From the NCBI GenBank assembly GCA_014284505.1, contig JAAFYY010000001.1:6373845-6437844 (forward strand): a stretch of DNA of 64,000 nt, in the 5' to 3' direction. Under the pieces are notes generated by a model that searched no databases, had not been told where the DNA came from, and saw only the letters and a program-made list of their open reading frames with translations. This document shows positions 29,591 to 40,603 of this stretch, piece by piece (the stretch's first letter is position 1; the number at the start of each line of letters is the position of its first letter). The translations under genes and the position numbers were made by a program. This DNA comes from Streptacidiphilus sp. 4-A2. GTDB taxonomy: Bacteria; Actinomycetota; Actinomycetes; Streptomycetales; Streptomycetaceae.

Positions 29591-30288
29591 TCAGCGGCCC
29601 ATGAACGCGCGGAGGTGCTGCGCCAGGGCGGCCGGGGACAGGTGCTCCGTCGCCTGCTTCCCGTCGGCGTAGAACTCCTCGCTGGTCAGCGCCACCGTTT
29701 CGGACCGGTACGGGTCGGTGTGCAGCATCAGCGTGGCGCTGAGGGTCTTGCGGTCGCTGCGGATGCGGTGCAGCGCCGAGCCTTCGAGGGTGTAGCTGGT
29801 GCCTTCGTCGATGGTCCGCTGAAGGTCTTCTGACGCCGCACTTGCCGGTCTGGCGCATCAGATAGGCCCGTTCTCGGCGCCGGGCAGATACTCGTACCGG
29901 TACATCTGGACGCCGTCCTCGTCCAGCGCGTAGAAGTCCGTCTCAAGGCGCCCGGCGAGCACCCTGGAGGCGAAGTCCCAGCGGTGGTTGTGGATGTTCT
30001 CGACGTATTTCGGGCCGCCCGGCCACCAGATGTTGAGCCGCAGCTTCCAGCCGAGGCCGCGGTGGCCAGGGTGATCTTGTCGAATCCGTTGGGATGAATG
30101 TACGACCGCCCGGCGACTTTCCGGAGCTGGTCCTCGTCGTCCAGCAGTGTCCCGATCAGGGCTCCGAGGTTTTCCGCTTCCGAAATCCGGTCGAGCAGCA
30201 GCCGCGCCGCATCGGCCTGCTCCTCCGGCGTACCGACCAGCGTCTCCTCGACCGTTGCGGAGATATCGTGCATGGAGATGGTAGTCAC
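29591..30288 (-). CDS. Cupin-like cluster protein, frameshifted
   Basis: About 232 residues: MTTISMHDISATVEETLVGT, a helical first half, then after an indel near 30070 a beta-rich part LRLNIWWPGGPKYVENIHNH followed by RWDFASRVLAGRLETDFY. The HNHRWDF...G pattern resembles the first metal-binding strand of cysteine-dioxygenase-like cupins. A second indel near 29855 restores the end RAFMGR at 29591. A metal-dependent oxygenase or isomerase is possible. Upstream lies a four-copy repeat and the SHMT-like gene; downstream, 30 bases away, the Cys-rich unknown. Function in the pathway is not known to me. Confidence 0.6.
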
Positions 30289-30370
30289 GCTGTTCCTTCG
30301 TTGACGGCACAGATCGGCGAACAGCCCGTGTGCTCTTCTGCCGCGTGCTTTTCCTGCTGTGTACTTCCAG

Positions 30371-30430
30371 CGGTCCGCTTTCTGACGGTCCGCATTCTGA
30401 CGGTCCGTTTTCCGGCGGTCCGCTTCCGGC
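30371..30430. repeat. 15-bp tandem repeat, four copies, in the junction after the SHMT-like gene
   Basis: CGGTCCGCTTTCTGA and three variants in tandem fill much of the gap (30289-30459) between the SHMT-like gene and the cupin-like gene. Nothing else is recognised in that gap. Confidence 0.8.
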
Positions 30431-30459
30431 GGGAGGCCGGGCGGGGCCGGCGACCGGCC

Positions 30460-31766
30460 TCAGGCCGCTCCGACCGCCCGCTCCAGGACGGAGAAGATCT
30501 CAAGCAGCTCCTTGGGAGCGCCGATCGTCTCCAACTGCTCGGTGGTGTAGCAGTAGCGCGGACGCGAGAGCCGCCCGCGGAGCCGGGCCACCTCCTCGGT
30601 CAGGTCGGCCCGGCCACTGCGGTCGGTGAGCAGCGCGGCGAACACCTGGGCGAGCGCGGCCGCGTCGGCCTCGTCCGCACCCAGCCGGGTGACCTCGGCC
30701 AGCGACAGCCGGAACGCCGAACCCTCCATTCCGGCAGCCCGTTCAGCCGGTTGACCAGCAGCCCCTGGCGGAACATCTGGTCACCCGCGTGGCCCGGCGA
30801 CACCCCGTCGGCCGCACCGGCCCAGACCTGGTGGCAGCCGGTGAATCCGAGTTCGGCCGCGGCGACCGGCACCCCCGCCGTGTGCAGCCCGCGGGCGAAC
30901 ACGGCCGCGTTGTCCAGGACCCGGCGGGCGTACTCCACACCGCCGCAGTCCCGCAGCTCGATCAGCGTGGCCGTGAGCGAGATGACCGCGCCCAGCTGGT
31001 GGTGGCTGACAAAGTGGTAGGCGATCCGGTCGAGCAGTTCCACCGCCCGCTTGTCATTGGTGGCCAGGAACGCCTTGTGCGGCCCGGGCAGGGTCTTGTG
31101 CGTGGAGCCGCCGAAGGTGTGGGCCCCCGCTCCAGCGGGTTGGGCAGCGCCTTGCCGAGGATCAGCCCGTTGGTGTGACTGGAGTCGTAGTGGAGCAGCG
31201 CGGCCGGCGCGTGGCGGTCGATGATCTCCCGGATCGGCTTGGGTCCAGCGGGAACAGCTGGGTCGACTGGTCCAGGTAGACGAGGTCCGGCGGGTCGGCC
31301 CGGACCAGGGCCTCCAGCCGTTCCAGGTCGATCTCGTGGTGCCCGGACATGGGCATCGGCACGGTGCGGATCCCAGCCGCGCGGCGACCTCGGCGGTGCT
31401 CATATGCCCGCCGGCCTCCACCGGCACCGTGTACATGGTCCCGCCGCTCGGGCAGAGCCCGGCCATGGCGATGGTCATGCAATTGAGCCCGGAGATCGGC
31501 CGCACGTCGACATGGTCCGCGCCGGTCATTTCGCGGAGCATCGGGACCAGCAGATCCAGTTCGATCCGTCCGGCTTCGACCCCGCCGAAGAAGGACCACT
31601 CGCCGAACAGCTCCAGATGATTGAAGAAGTAGCGCGAGTAGGCGTCGAGAGTCAACGGAAGGCGGGCGAGCGGCGAGAGCGTGTTCTCGCTGGGCGTGAA
31701 GTTCAGGGATCTGCGGGCTCGGCTCTCATGGGCATGCATGCTGCCAAGTAGTTCGCTTACATCCAT
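30460..31766 (-). CDS. SHMT-like PLP transaldolase (AbmH-like), frameshifted
   Basis: About 435 residues. It opens with the SHMT-type RRSLNFTPSENTLSPLARLP and DAYSRYFFNHLELFGEW, has RPISGLNCMTIAMAGLCPSG for the PLP-phosphate site and THKTLPGPHKA with the Schiff-base Lys. Indels near 31370, 31240, 31130 and 30725 break it. Real SHMTs keep the motif STTHKTLRGPRGG; the altered residues here fit the transaldolase subgroup. In albomycin AbmH joins an amino acid to the thiosugar 5'-aldehyde by a threo-selective aldol reaction, giving the heptose carbon skeleton. It heads the operon, with GGAAGGAG before the ATG. A housekeeping SHMT is unlikely from the divergence and context. Confidence 0.82.
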
Positions 31767-31937
31767 TGTGCACTCCTTCCGATCCTGACCGACAGCTGCG
31801 GAACCGTCGCAATGGCGATCTCTTCCGGAGGAACAGTCTTCCCGCGGACCTGAGCCGGGTGGAAGGGAAAGGGGCTGGACACAACGTGCCCTGACCTAAA
31901 ACGTCCATGGGCACCGCACCCCGCGTGCCACGCAAGC

Positions 31938-31975
31938 GGCGGACCCGCGCGTGGCCTTCCACGCGCGGGTCCGCC
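31938..31975 (-). terminator. Strong hairpin after the TrmB/LuxR regulator
   Basis: GGCGGACCCGCGCGTGG pairs perfectly with CCACGCGCGGGTCCGCC (17 bp, loop CCTT), about 57 bases past the regulator stop. It insulates the biosynthetic operon, whose promoter must then lie in 31767-31937. I see no convincing -35/-10 pair in that interval. Confidence 0.75.
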
Positions 31976-32031
31976 GTGCCTTGCGCAAGCCGCGCCACTC
32001 AGCGGCCGTACCGCCGAGCCGGCCGTACCGC

Positions 32032-33042
32032 TCAGCGGCTCGCCGGAAGCCAGCCCATCCGGACCGCGTTGGCGCCGGCCTCGAAGCGGCTGCGGGCTTC
32101 CAGCCGCTCCATGAGTACCGCGGTGAGCCGCCGGGCGGTCCGCGGGGACACCCCGAGGCGCTTGGCGATCACCTCGTCGGTCAGACCGGTGTCGAGCATC
32201 CGCAGGATCTCGGCTTCCTGGTTGCTCAGACCGTCCTCATTGAGGCAGGGCGAGTCGCCGAACGGGGTGGCCGCGGCCCAGGTCGCCTCGAACAGTGCGC
32301 AGAGCGCGGTGACGATGCCCTCGCCCTTCAGCAGCACTGCCCCCATACGGGCGTCGGCGGCATTGATCGGGAGCACCACGAACCGGCGGTCGGTGATGAT
32401 CATGCGCACCGGCAGCGTGACCGCGGTCCGCACCTGCCCCCCGCGGCCGCTGAGCCAGCTCACATGCTCCAGCGTCGGCACATGGTTGCGCACACTGTCC
32501 AGGTAGATGGTGCGCATCCGCACCCCCCGGTCGAGCAGCGCCGCGTTCGGGACCCTGCTGGCCTCCAGGTCCTCCGCGGGGTGCGCACCACCCGGCGCGA
32601 AGGTCATGATCTCCCGCTCGGCCTGGGCCGCCAGTATGCTGAGCCGCTCCCTGATGACCTCGGGGCCGATCAAACGCTCCACCTCGGCGCCGGCGGGCGC
32701 GATCCCCGCCACCGCCAATGCCGAGCATTCGGCGATGAGTTGGGCTGCCGCGGCGCGCGACGTCTCGATCCGGAGCTGTTGTGCGGCGAGGTCGGCCTGC
32801 TGGCGGGAGAGAAGCATCTCCATCGCGATCTCCGGACTGACCGCCCGGTAGCCGCTTCCTTCCTGCCGCGTCGGCTGGACAAGAGCGAGCGTGCTGAGCT
32901 GGAGCAGACTGCCCCTGACATCTTCCTCGTGAACTCCGACACGTCCGGCCAACTGGGCGATGCCCTCCTGCGGATGGGCGAGCATCGAGCGGTACAGATG
33001 CTCTGCCGTGGAGTCCAGGCCTAGCGATTCGAGCACGCTCAT
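32032..33042 (-). CDS. TrmB-like / LuxR-type transcriptional regulator
   Basis: 336 residues from MSVLESLGLDSTAEHLYRSM. The N-terminus looks like a TrmB/MarR-type winged helix (IAQLAGRVGVHEEDVRGSLL), the middle like a ligand or PLD-like sensor domain, and the C-terminus is a LuxR helix-turn-helix (LSNQEAEILRMLDTGLTDEV, IAKRLGVSPRTARRL). Such single-component regulators often govern nearby antibiotic genes in Streptomyces. The ATG at 33042 is chosen because homology begins there; an in-frame start at 33123 exists. Position at the upstream border, facing into the cluster, suggests it controls the thionucleoside genes. A paralogue lies at 48648-49613. Confidence 0.8.
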   Translation of the reverse strand: MSVLESLGLDSTAEHLYRSMLAHPQEGIAQLAGRVGVHEEDVRGSLLQLSTLALVQPTRQEGSGYRAVSPEIAMEMLLSRQQADLAAQQLRIETSRAAAAQLIAECSALAVAGIAPAGAEVERLIGPEVIRERLSILAAQAEREIMTFAPGGAHPAEDLEASRVPNAALLDRGVRMRTIYLDSVRNHVPTLEHVSWLSGRGGQVRTAVTLPVRMIITDRRFVVLPINAADARMGAVLLKGEGIVTALCALFEATWAAATPFGDSPCLNEDGLSNQEAEILRMLDTGLTDEVIAKRLGVSPRTARRLTAVLMERLEARSRFEAGANAVRMGWLPASR

Positions 33043-33178
33043 CCCCCTGCCGCGCTGGGCTTGAATGCCCGGATTGATCTCCCGGACGAGTATCGCCCAC
33101 CTGGCCGGATTGGGCAATGGCATAAAGTGTCCACTGTAGCGGCTTATGCATCATTTGCGCAGATGGAACTCTTACAGC

Positions 33179-33550
33179 ATGTATATGGTTCACGCCGAGC
33201 TGCTTGCGGGTACCGACACGAGGCTGCCGGATGACATGCCGGACCTCCTGACCACGTGTTCATATCCCGGTGAAGGCGTCGAGTTCGTAGTCGTCCATCG
33301 CAACGCCGGGAGAGCGCCGGTCATTGGCCTATTCATGCTCGCGGAATCCTTGTCCCGGGCCGAGGAGGCCGCAACTGCCGTCTGCCTCCGGGCACTTGCC
33401 TCACAACCGGCCCTCAGCACCTTCGAGCTGGAGCGTTGCGAAGGGCGGATGGTCCCGGCCTACTACGAGCAGCTACTCAGGGAGGGATCCGCTGGACGGC
33501 TTATGCCATGGCAGTATCCGGACAGCTGGCAGATCTTCCTCGACTTCTAG
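33179..33550 (+). CDS. Small hypothetical protein divergent from the regulator
   Basis: 123 residues from MYMVHAELLAGTDTRLPDDM; ATG at 33179 is preferred over 33146 because the conserved-looking MYxVHA start follows it and a weak GGA lies upstream. The protein is acidic and soluble, ends QYPDSWQIFLDF, and has FVVVHRNAGRAPVIGLFMLA in the middle. Short proteins of this kind often sit beside LuxR-family regulators in Streptomyces, but I know no function. The 136-base gap to the regulator should hold both promoters. Confidence 0.7.
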   Translation: MYMVHAELLAGTDTRLPDDMPDLLTTCSYPGEGVEFVVVHRNAGRAPVIGLFMLAESLSRAEEAATAVCLRALASQPALSTFELERCEGRMVPAYYEQLLREGSAGRLMPWQYPDSWQIFLDF

Positions 33551-33651
33551 GACTCGGCGACACTGGGGCCGGTTCGAAGCACTCAACGGGAATGGTGCGG
33601 CGCGGGGGATTCTCGCCGGATTGCCTTCCTGATACCGGTAGGAGATGTATC

Positions 33652-33846
33652 GTGGCGGGCTCCCGAATTGTGAAGATTGCTGCCTCCGGACTGATCGCAC
33701 TGTGCGCGGCATTCCTGGTGGCAGGAACCGCCGCCGAGGCGGTAGCCGGCCACGGCAAGCCGGTCGCCGATGTCACCGTTTCCGCCGATTCGACCGTCAC
33801 CACGCCCGCGTCCGCGTCTCCTCTCGATGTCACCTGGGGTCCCTGA
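33652..33846 (+). CDS. Small secreted peptide ending DVTWGP
   Basis: 64 residues from a GTG with GGTAGGAG eight bases upstream. A clear signal peptide (VKIAASGLIALCAAFLVAGT, AEA) is followed by a short mature part GHGKPVADVTVSADS and the ending SPLDVTWGP. No Cys. Small secreted peptides with a DVTWG-type end occur beside regulators and clusters in Streptomyces as far as I recall; the role is unknown. A perfect 15-bp hairpin lies about 100 bases downstream. Confidence 0.65.
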   Translation: MAGSRIVKIAASGLIALCAAFLVAGTAAEAVAGHGKPVADVTVSADSTVTTPASASPLDVTWGP

Positions 33847-33948
33847 TTTCCCTGGCCGTACCGACGCGCGACAGCCCGGCATTGGAATTCATGTGAATTC
33901 CCCGGCCGACGGCCGAGCGGTCGCAGGGCCTCCCTGATCGCGTCACCG

Positions 33949-33982
33949 AGCGGGCCCGGCAGACACCTCTGCCGGGCCCGCT
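33949..33982 (+). terminator. Hairpin terminator after the secreted peptide
   Basis: AGCGGGCCCGGCAGA pairs with TCTGCCGGGCCCGCT (15 bp, loop CACC). It lies in the gene-free stretch 33847-34168, in which I see nothing else certain. Confidence 0.7.
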
Positions 33983-34168
33983 CTCCCATGCCGGCGAACC
34001 TGTCGGCACCGCGGAGCCCGGCGCCGCGGCCCGGCCCCATGCCCGTCCGCACGGCCATCGCAGCGGGCTGGTCAGGAATCGAGAAGCGCCGGTCACAGGT
34101 CGCGGCTAGCGTGACATTCACGGGCACAGAACGCCCGTGCCCCACGTCCCACGACCTCAGGAGCGACC

Positions 34169-34525
34169 ATGACCGGCTCTTCCACCCAGGGCATCAAGAC
34201 CGTGCTGCATCCGGTGACCGACCTGGCCGCGGCCAAGGCGGTGTATGCCGCGCTGCTCGGCGTGCAGCCGGTGGCCGACGCGCCCTACTACGTCGGCTTC
34301 GAGGCCGAGGGCCAGCACATCGGGCTGGTTCCGGGCGGCGCGGAGCAGGGGATGACCGGCCCCGTGGCCTACTGGCACGTCCCGGACATCGAGGCGAAGC
34401 TGGCCGAGGTGACCGCGGCGGGCGCCAAGGTGAAGGACGCCGCACGCGACGTCGGCAACGGGCGCCTGGTCGCCACCTTCACCGACCCCGACGGCAATGT
34501 CCTCGGGCTGCTCCAGGACAGCTGA
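34169..34525 (+). CDS. VOC (glyoxalase/bleomycin-resistance) superfamily protein
   Basis: 118 residues with the paired beta-alpha-beta-beta-beta modules: KTVLHPVTDLAAAKAVYAAL with LLGVQPV first, and VAYWHVPDIEAKLAEVTAAG with ATFTDPDGNVLGLL last. CAGGAGC precedes the ATG. Metal ligand positions look only partly filled, so whether it is an enzyme or binder is unclear. Stands alone upstream of the UvrA-like gene. Confidence 0.85.
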   Translation: MTGSSTQGIKTVLHPVTDLAAAKAVYAALLGVQPVADAPYYVGFEAEGQHIGLVPGGAEQGMTGPVAYWHVPDIEAKLAEVTAAGAKVKDAARDVGNGRLVATFTDPDGNVLGLLQDS

Positions 34526-34653
34526 CCGCGCACGGGCACCACCGGGACGGGCGCCGCCGCGACCAGGCGGCGGCACCGACAATGGAGTGCCGGGCATACG
34601 GTTCGAAGCCGGTCTGCCAACAGGGTCTGCCAACACATGGAGAGACGACGATC

Positions 34654-37035
<2,382 letters not shown>

Positions 37036-37056
37036 GCGCCCCCGCCCGGCCCCCGG

Positions 37057-39042
37057 TCAGGGGAGCAACCACTCCTGAGCGGGGTTGCCGGGGTACAGGC
37101 GTCGGCCGTGAGCTGCTTGCCCGCGCCGTTGTCGGTCAGGCAGCTCTGGCCCAGGTAGCCCTCGATGTAGTCGGCGCCGGCCGTGCCCGCCGAGGTGACC
37201 AGCCAGGAGGTGACGTCACCGTAGCCGCTGCTGAGCTCCACCTGGTTGGCGAAACTGACCCCCAGCGCGGGGTCGTTGAGGTTGCAGGGGTTGAAGGCCT
37301 GCCACTGGGTCGGGGAGGAGTAGATCCAGCCGTAGGAGGTGTTCCCGCCCATCACCACCTCGCTGCCGGCGCTCGGGCCCCCGGACAGGCCGACCTTGAG
37401 CCGGTCGCCGAGGTTGACCAGGGCGCCCCAGCCGTTGCCGCCGCAGCCCTGCGGCGGGTTGGCGCCCCGGCGGGGGCGGTCGGCGCGGAGCCGCCGCCGG
37501 ACGGCGTGGTGGGCGGGCCGACCGGCGTCCCGCCGTGCCCGGACCCCGAACCGCCGCCCGAACCGCTGCCCGAGCCACCGCCCGAGCCGTTCCCCGAGCC
37601 ACCGCCCGCGCCCGAACCGCTGCCCGCCCCGGCGCCGCCACCCGATCCGGAACCGCCCGGGGTCGAGCCGGTGGTCCGGCCCCCGGCGCCGCTGCCCGCG
37701 CCGCCGGGCGCCGCCGCCCGGCCGCTGCCGGTGACCGGCCCCGGCTTGCCGGAGGAGGCCGGCCCCGAAGGGTCGCCGCCGCGCCCGGCAGCGGGCCCGG
37801 AGGCGGATCCGGCGGGCGAGGAGGCGGACACCGACGGCTGCGAACCGGGCCCGGCCGCGTCCGACCGGAACGGGACCGGATCCACGATCAGCACCGTTCC
37901 GGCCGCCACCGTGATCACGCACGGGATGAGCAGGGGTATCAGCAGCCGGTTCCGCCGGTTCCGGCCGCCGCGGGCCGCACCGGCCTCCCGGGTGGCGTCC
38001 TTCCCGAGGTCCCGCTCCACGACCGGCACCGGCACCACCGCAGGCACCACGGCAGGCACCACGGCAGGCGCGGGCACGGGCACGGCCTCCGGCTCCGGCA
38101 CCGTCGCGGCAACCAGCGCCGCAGCCGCAGCCACCGGTGCAGCCGCAGCCTCAGCCGCAGCCACCGGCGCGGGGACGACGACGGTCGGCAGCGCCGCCGG
38201 GTCCTCCGGCGGGTCCCCCGCAGCCACCCGCCGCGCCGCGGCAGCCATCGCCGCGGCGTCGCGGAACCGGTCCTCGGGCTTCTTCGCCAGTGCCCGCGCC
38301 ACGAACGCGCGGACCACCTGCGGGAAGCCCGCCGGGAGCTCCGGCGCGGGCTCCCGGATGTGCTTGAGCACCACTTCGAGCACGGTGTCGCCGCCGAAGG
38401 GCGGTTCCCCGACCAGCATCTCGTAGCAGACGACGCCCAGGGAGTAGAGGTCCGAGGCGGGGATGGTGGCGATGCCCTCGGCCTGCTCCGGAGCCATGTA
38501 GAGGGCGGTGCCGAAGACCTCGTGCGAGCCGGTGATCCTGGTGCCCACCAGTGCCCGGGCGATGCCGAAGTCCGTCACGGTCACCCGGTCGTCCTCGCGG
38601 AGCATCAGGTTGGACGGCTTGATGTCGCGGTGGACGATATTGCGCCGGTGCGCGGCGTGCAGGGCGTCGAGGGCCTGCGCGACGACGGTCAGCGCCCGCC
38701 CGACCGGGATCGGCCCGCGCTCGGCGAGGACCGCGTCCAGCGGCTTCCCGTCGACGAGCTCCATGACGATGTAGGCGACCCGGGCCCCGGAGTCGAAGGC
38801 GGTCTCGCCGTAGTCGTGGATGTCGACGATCCCGGGGTGCTCAGCGCCGCCAGCAGCCGGGCCTCCCGCCGGAACCGGTCCGCGAAGGCCGGGTCGTCGA
38901 GCAGTGCCGGGAGCAGGATCTTCACGGCGACCCGCCGCTCCAGCACCTGGTCGTCCGCACGCCAGACGTCGCCCATGGCTCCGCCGCCGATCCGCCCGGC
39001 AAGCTTGTACCGCCCGCCGAGCAGAGTCCCCCGCTCCCACAT
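37057..39042 (-). CDS. Membrane Ser/Thr protein kinase with extracellular domain, frameshifted
   Basis: PknB-type kinase: GRIGGGAMGDVWRADD (P-loop), VAVKILLP (Lys), IVHRDIKPSNLML (HRD loop), VTDFGIARAL (DFG) and LYMAPEQAEG (APE). A Pro/Val/Ala-rich juxtamembrane region leads to one helix (LLIPLLIPCVITVAAGTVLI), a long Gly/Ser linker with GSG repeats, and a C-terminal extracellular domain with Cys (GCGGNGWGALVNLG, FNPCNLNDPALGVS). Indels near 38845, 37465 and 37095 break the frame; the corrected protein is about 660 residues ending NPAQEWLLP. The external domain resembles no sensor I know. Confidence 0.85.
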
Positions 39043-39120
39043 GCCAGCCCCCGTGTCATGCCCGACCTGTAGCCCGTCAGCCGGGAGCACAGTCTGCCAG
39101 AGCAGCTCCGGAACTCAAGG

Positions 39121-39135
39121 CTGACGGATCGTCAG
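39121..39135. promoter_or_regulatory. Perfect inverted repeat in the kinase/MFS divergent gap
   Basis: CTGACGGATCGTCAG has arms CTGACG and CGTCAG around GAT. It lies in the 280-base divergent region 39043-39322 and is a candidate operator; no regulator is assigned. Confidence 0.35.
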
Positions 39136-39322
39136 CGATCAACTTGTCGGCGGAACCCCCCTGATTCGCGAGCAATACCCCCATCCCCGACCAAAAGTGA
39201 CACTCATTCAGCAAATGGGCGGCAGCTGCACGCCCGCCTGTTTCACCGCTACTCCGCTGGGGAGGACGCAGCACAGATCCGAGGGGCGGACAGCATCCGG
39301 CCACAAGCAACGGGAGTGGGAA

Positions 39323-40603
39323 ATGAGGCGTGCCCGGCCGGGGCTGGCGGTGTTCCTGACCGCCAAGTCGATATCGGACGTCGGCTATTCGCTGGACTTC
39401 GTCTGCATGTCCGTCTTCGCCTGGCAGCGCACCCAGTCGACCCTGGACACCGGCCTGGTCAGCGTCGCGCTCTACGCGGGCGCGATCCTGGGCGGGCAGG
39501 CGGGCTCCCGCTACGGCCGGAGCTGGAACCGGCGACGCGCGATGATCGGCGCCGACCTCACCCGGATGGCGGTGCTGGTGCTGCTCGCGCTGCTCCCGGG
39601 CCGGGCGCAGACGCTGTGGCTCTACCCGGTGGTGTTCCTGGTCGGCTGCGGCCGTTCGGTGTTCGAGGCCACCCTGTCGGCGGCCACCCCGGTACTGGCC
39701 GGGGAGCGGTTGCAGGCCGTCAACAGCGTGCTGGCCGGACTCAAGGGCATCGCCTTCGTGATCGGTATGGCCTCGGCCACCGTGGTGGTGCCCGCGCTCG
39801 GCTTCGGCGGTGTCTTCGGCCTCGACGCAAGCAGCTACGCGCTGTCCGCACTGGTCCTCACCGCCCTGCGGCTCCCCCTGCGCGAACCGGCCGCACCGGC
39901 CGCAGGCGCCGACCCGAGCGCCCCGGCCGACCAGGCCGCGCAGCCGCAGGCCGGCGGCGGGGCCGGACGCGCGGCCGTCTGGCCGGGCCTGCTGCTGGCC
40001 GGGCTGGCCCCGCTGGTGGTGCTGCGCGCGTTCGACGCCTTCGGCAGCGCCTCGCAGCAGGTGGGGCTGCCCATCCTGGGCAGCCAGCTGCGGCCCGGTT
40101 CACCGACGCTCTTCGCCGGTTCGGTCTGGGGCGCCTGGGCGGTGGGCCTGTTCGTCGCCGGTTTCGCGCTCCGGCCGATGGCCACCAGGCTGGTCTCCCG
40201 CGCCCCCGCCACCGTGTTCTGCGTGGCCACCGTCGTGATGTCGGCCGGGTTCATCGGCGTCTTCTGGCTGCCGGGGTGGTGGCCGCGGATGCTGGCGGCG
40301 GTGGTCGCCGGGGTGGGCGACGCGTTCAGCGAGATCACCTTCAAACAGGCCGTGCAGCGGCTGCCGGACGCGGATCGCGGGCAGGCGTTCGGCTTCTCCC
40401 AGGTCCTGGTCAACGGCGGCTTCATGGCCGGGCTGGTAGCGACCAGCCTGATCCTCCGGCCCTCCTTCCTGGCCCGCTGGGTGCTGCTGCTGCACGGCGT
40501 GCCGGTGCTGCTGGCCGCCTGGCTCACGGTGGTGTTCCTGCGGCGGGGCCGGGCCAGGCAACCGGAAGTGCATCAGCCACGGACCCAGGAGCGCACCGGA
40601 TGA
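39323..40603 (+). CDS. MFS transporter, candidate RiPP locus
   Basis: 426 residues, intact, MRRARPGLAVFLTAKSISDV. Twelve hydrophobic segments, with a degenerate helix 2-3 loop SRYGRSWNRRRAMIGADL. It belongs to the enterobactin-exporter/MFS-3 style of short exporters. The TGA overlaps the ATG of the class V PLP enzyme, so the two are translationally coupled. With the short peptide, duplicated TPR-like protein and aminopeptidase downstream it most likely exports a modified peptide. Confidence 0.82.
   Translation: MRRARPGLAVFLTAKSISDVGYSLDFVCMSVFAWQRTQSTLDTGLVSVALYAGAILGGQAGSRYGRSWNRRRAMIGADLTRMAVLVLLALLPGRAQTLWLYPVVFLVGCGRSVFEATLSAATPVLAGERLQAVNSVLAGLKGIAFVIGMASATVVVPALGFGGVFGLDASSYALSALVLTALRLPLREPAAPAAGADPSAPADQAAQPQAGGGAGRAAVWPGLLLAGLAPLVVLRAFDAFGSASQQVGLPILGSQLRPGSPTLFAGSVWGAWAVGLFVAGFALRPMATRLVSRAPATVFCVATVVMSAGFIGVFWLPGWWPRMLAAVVAGVGDAFSEITFKQAVQRLPDADRGQAFGFSQVLVNGGFMAGLVATSLILRPSFLARWVLLLHGVPVLLAAWLTVVFLRRGRARQPEVHQPRTQERTG

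Noticed and set aside
19951..30430. Tandem repeats as a CRISPR array
   Set aside because: Units are 15-18 bp, directly adjacent with no spacers, partly coding, and no cas genes are present.
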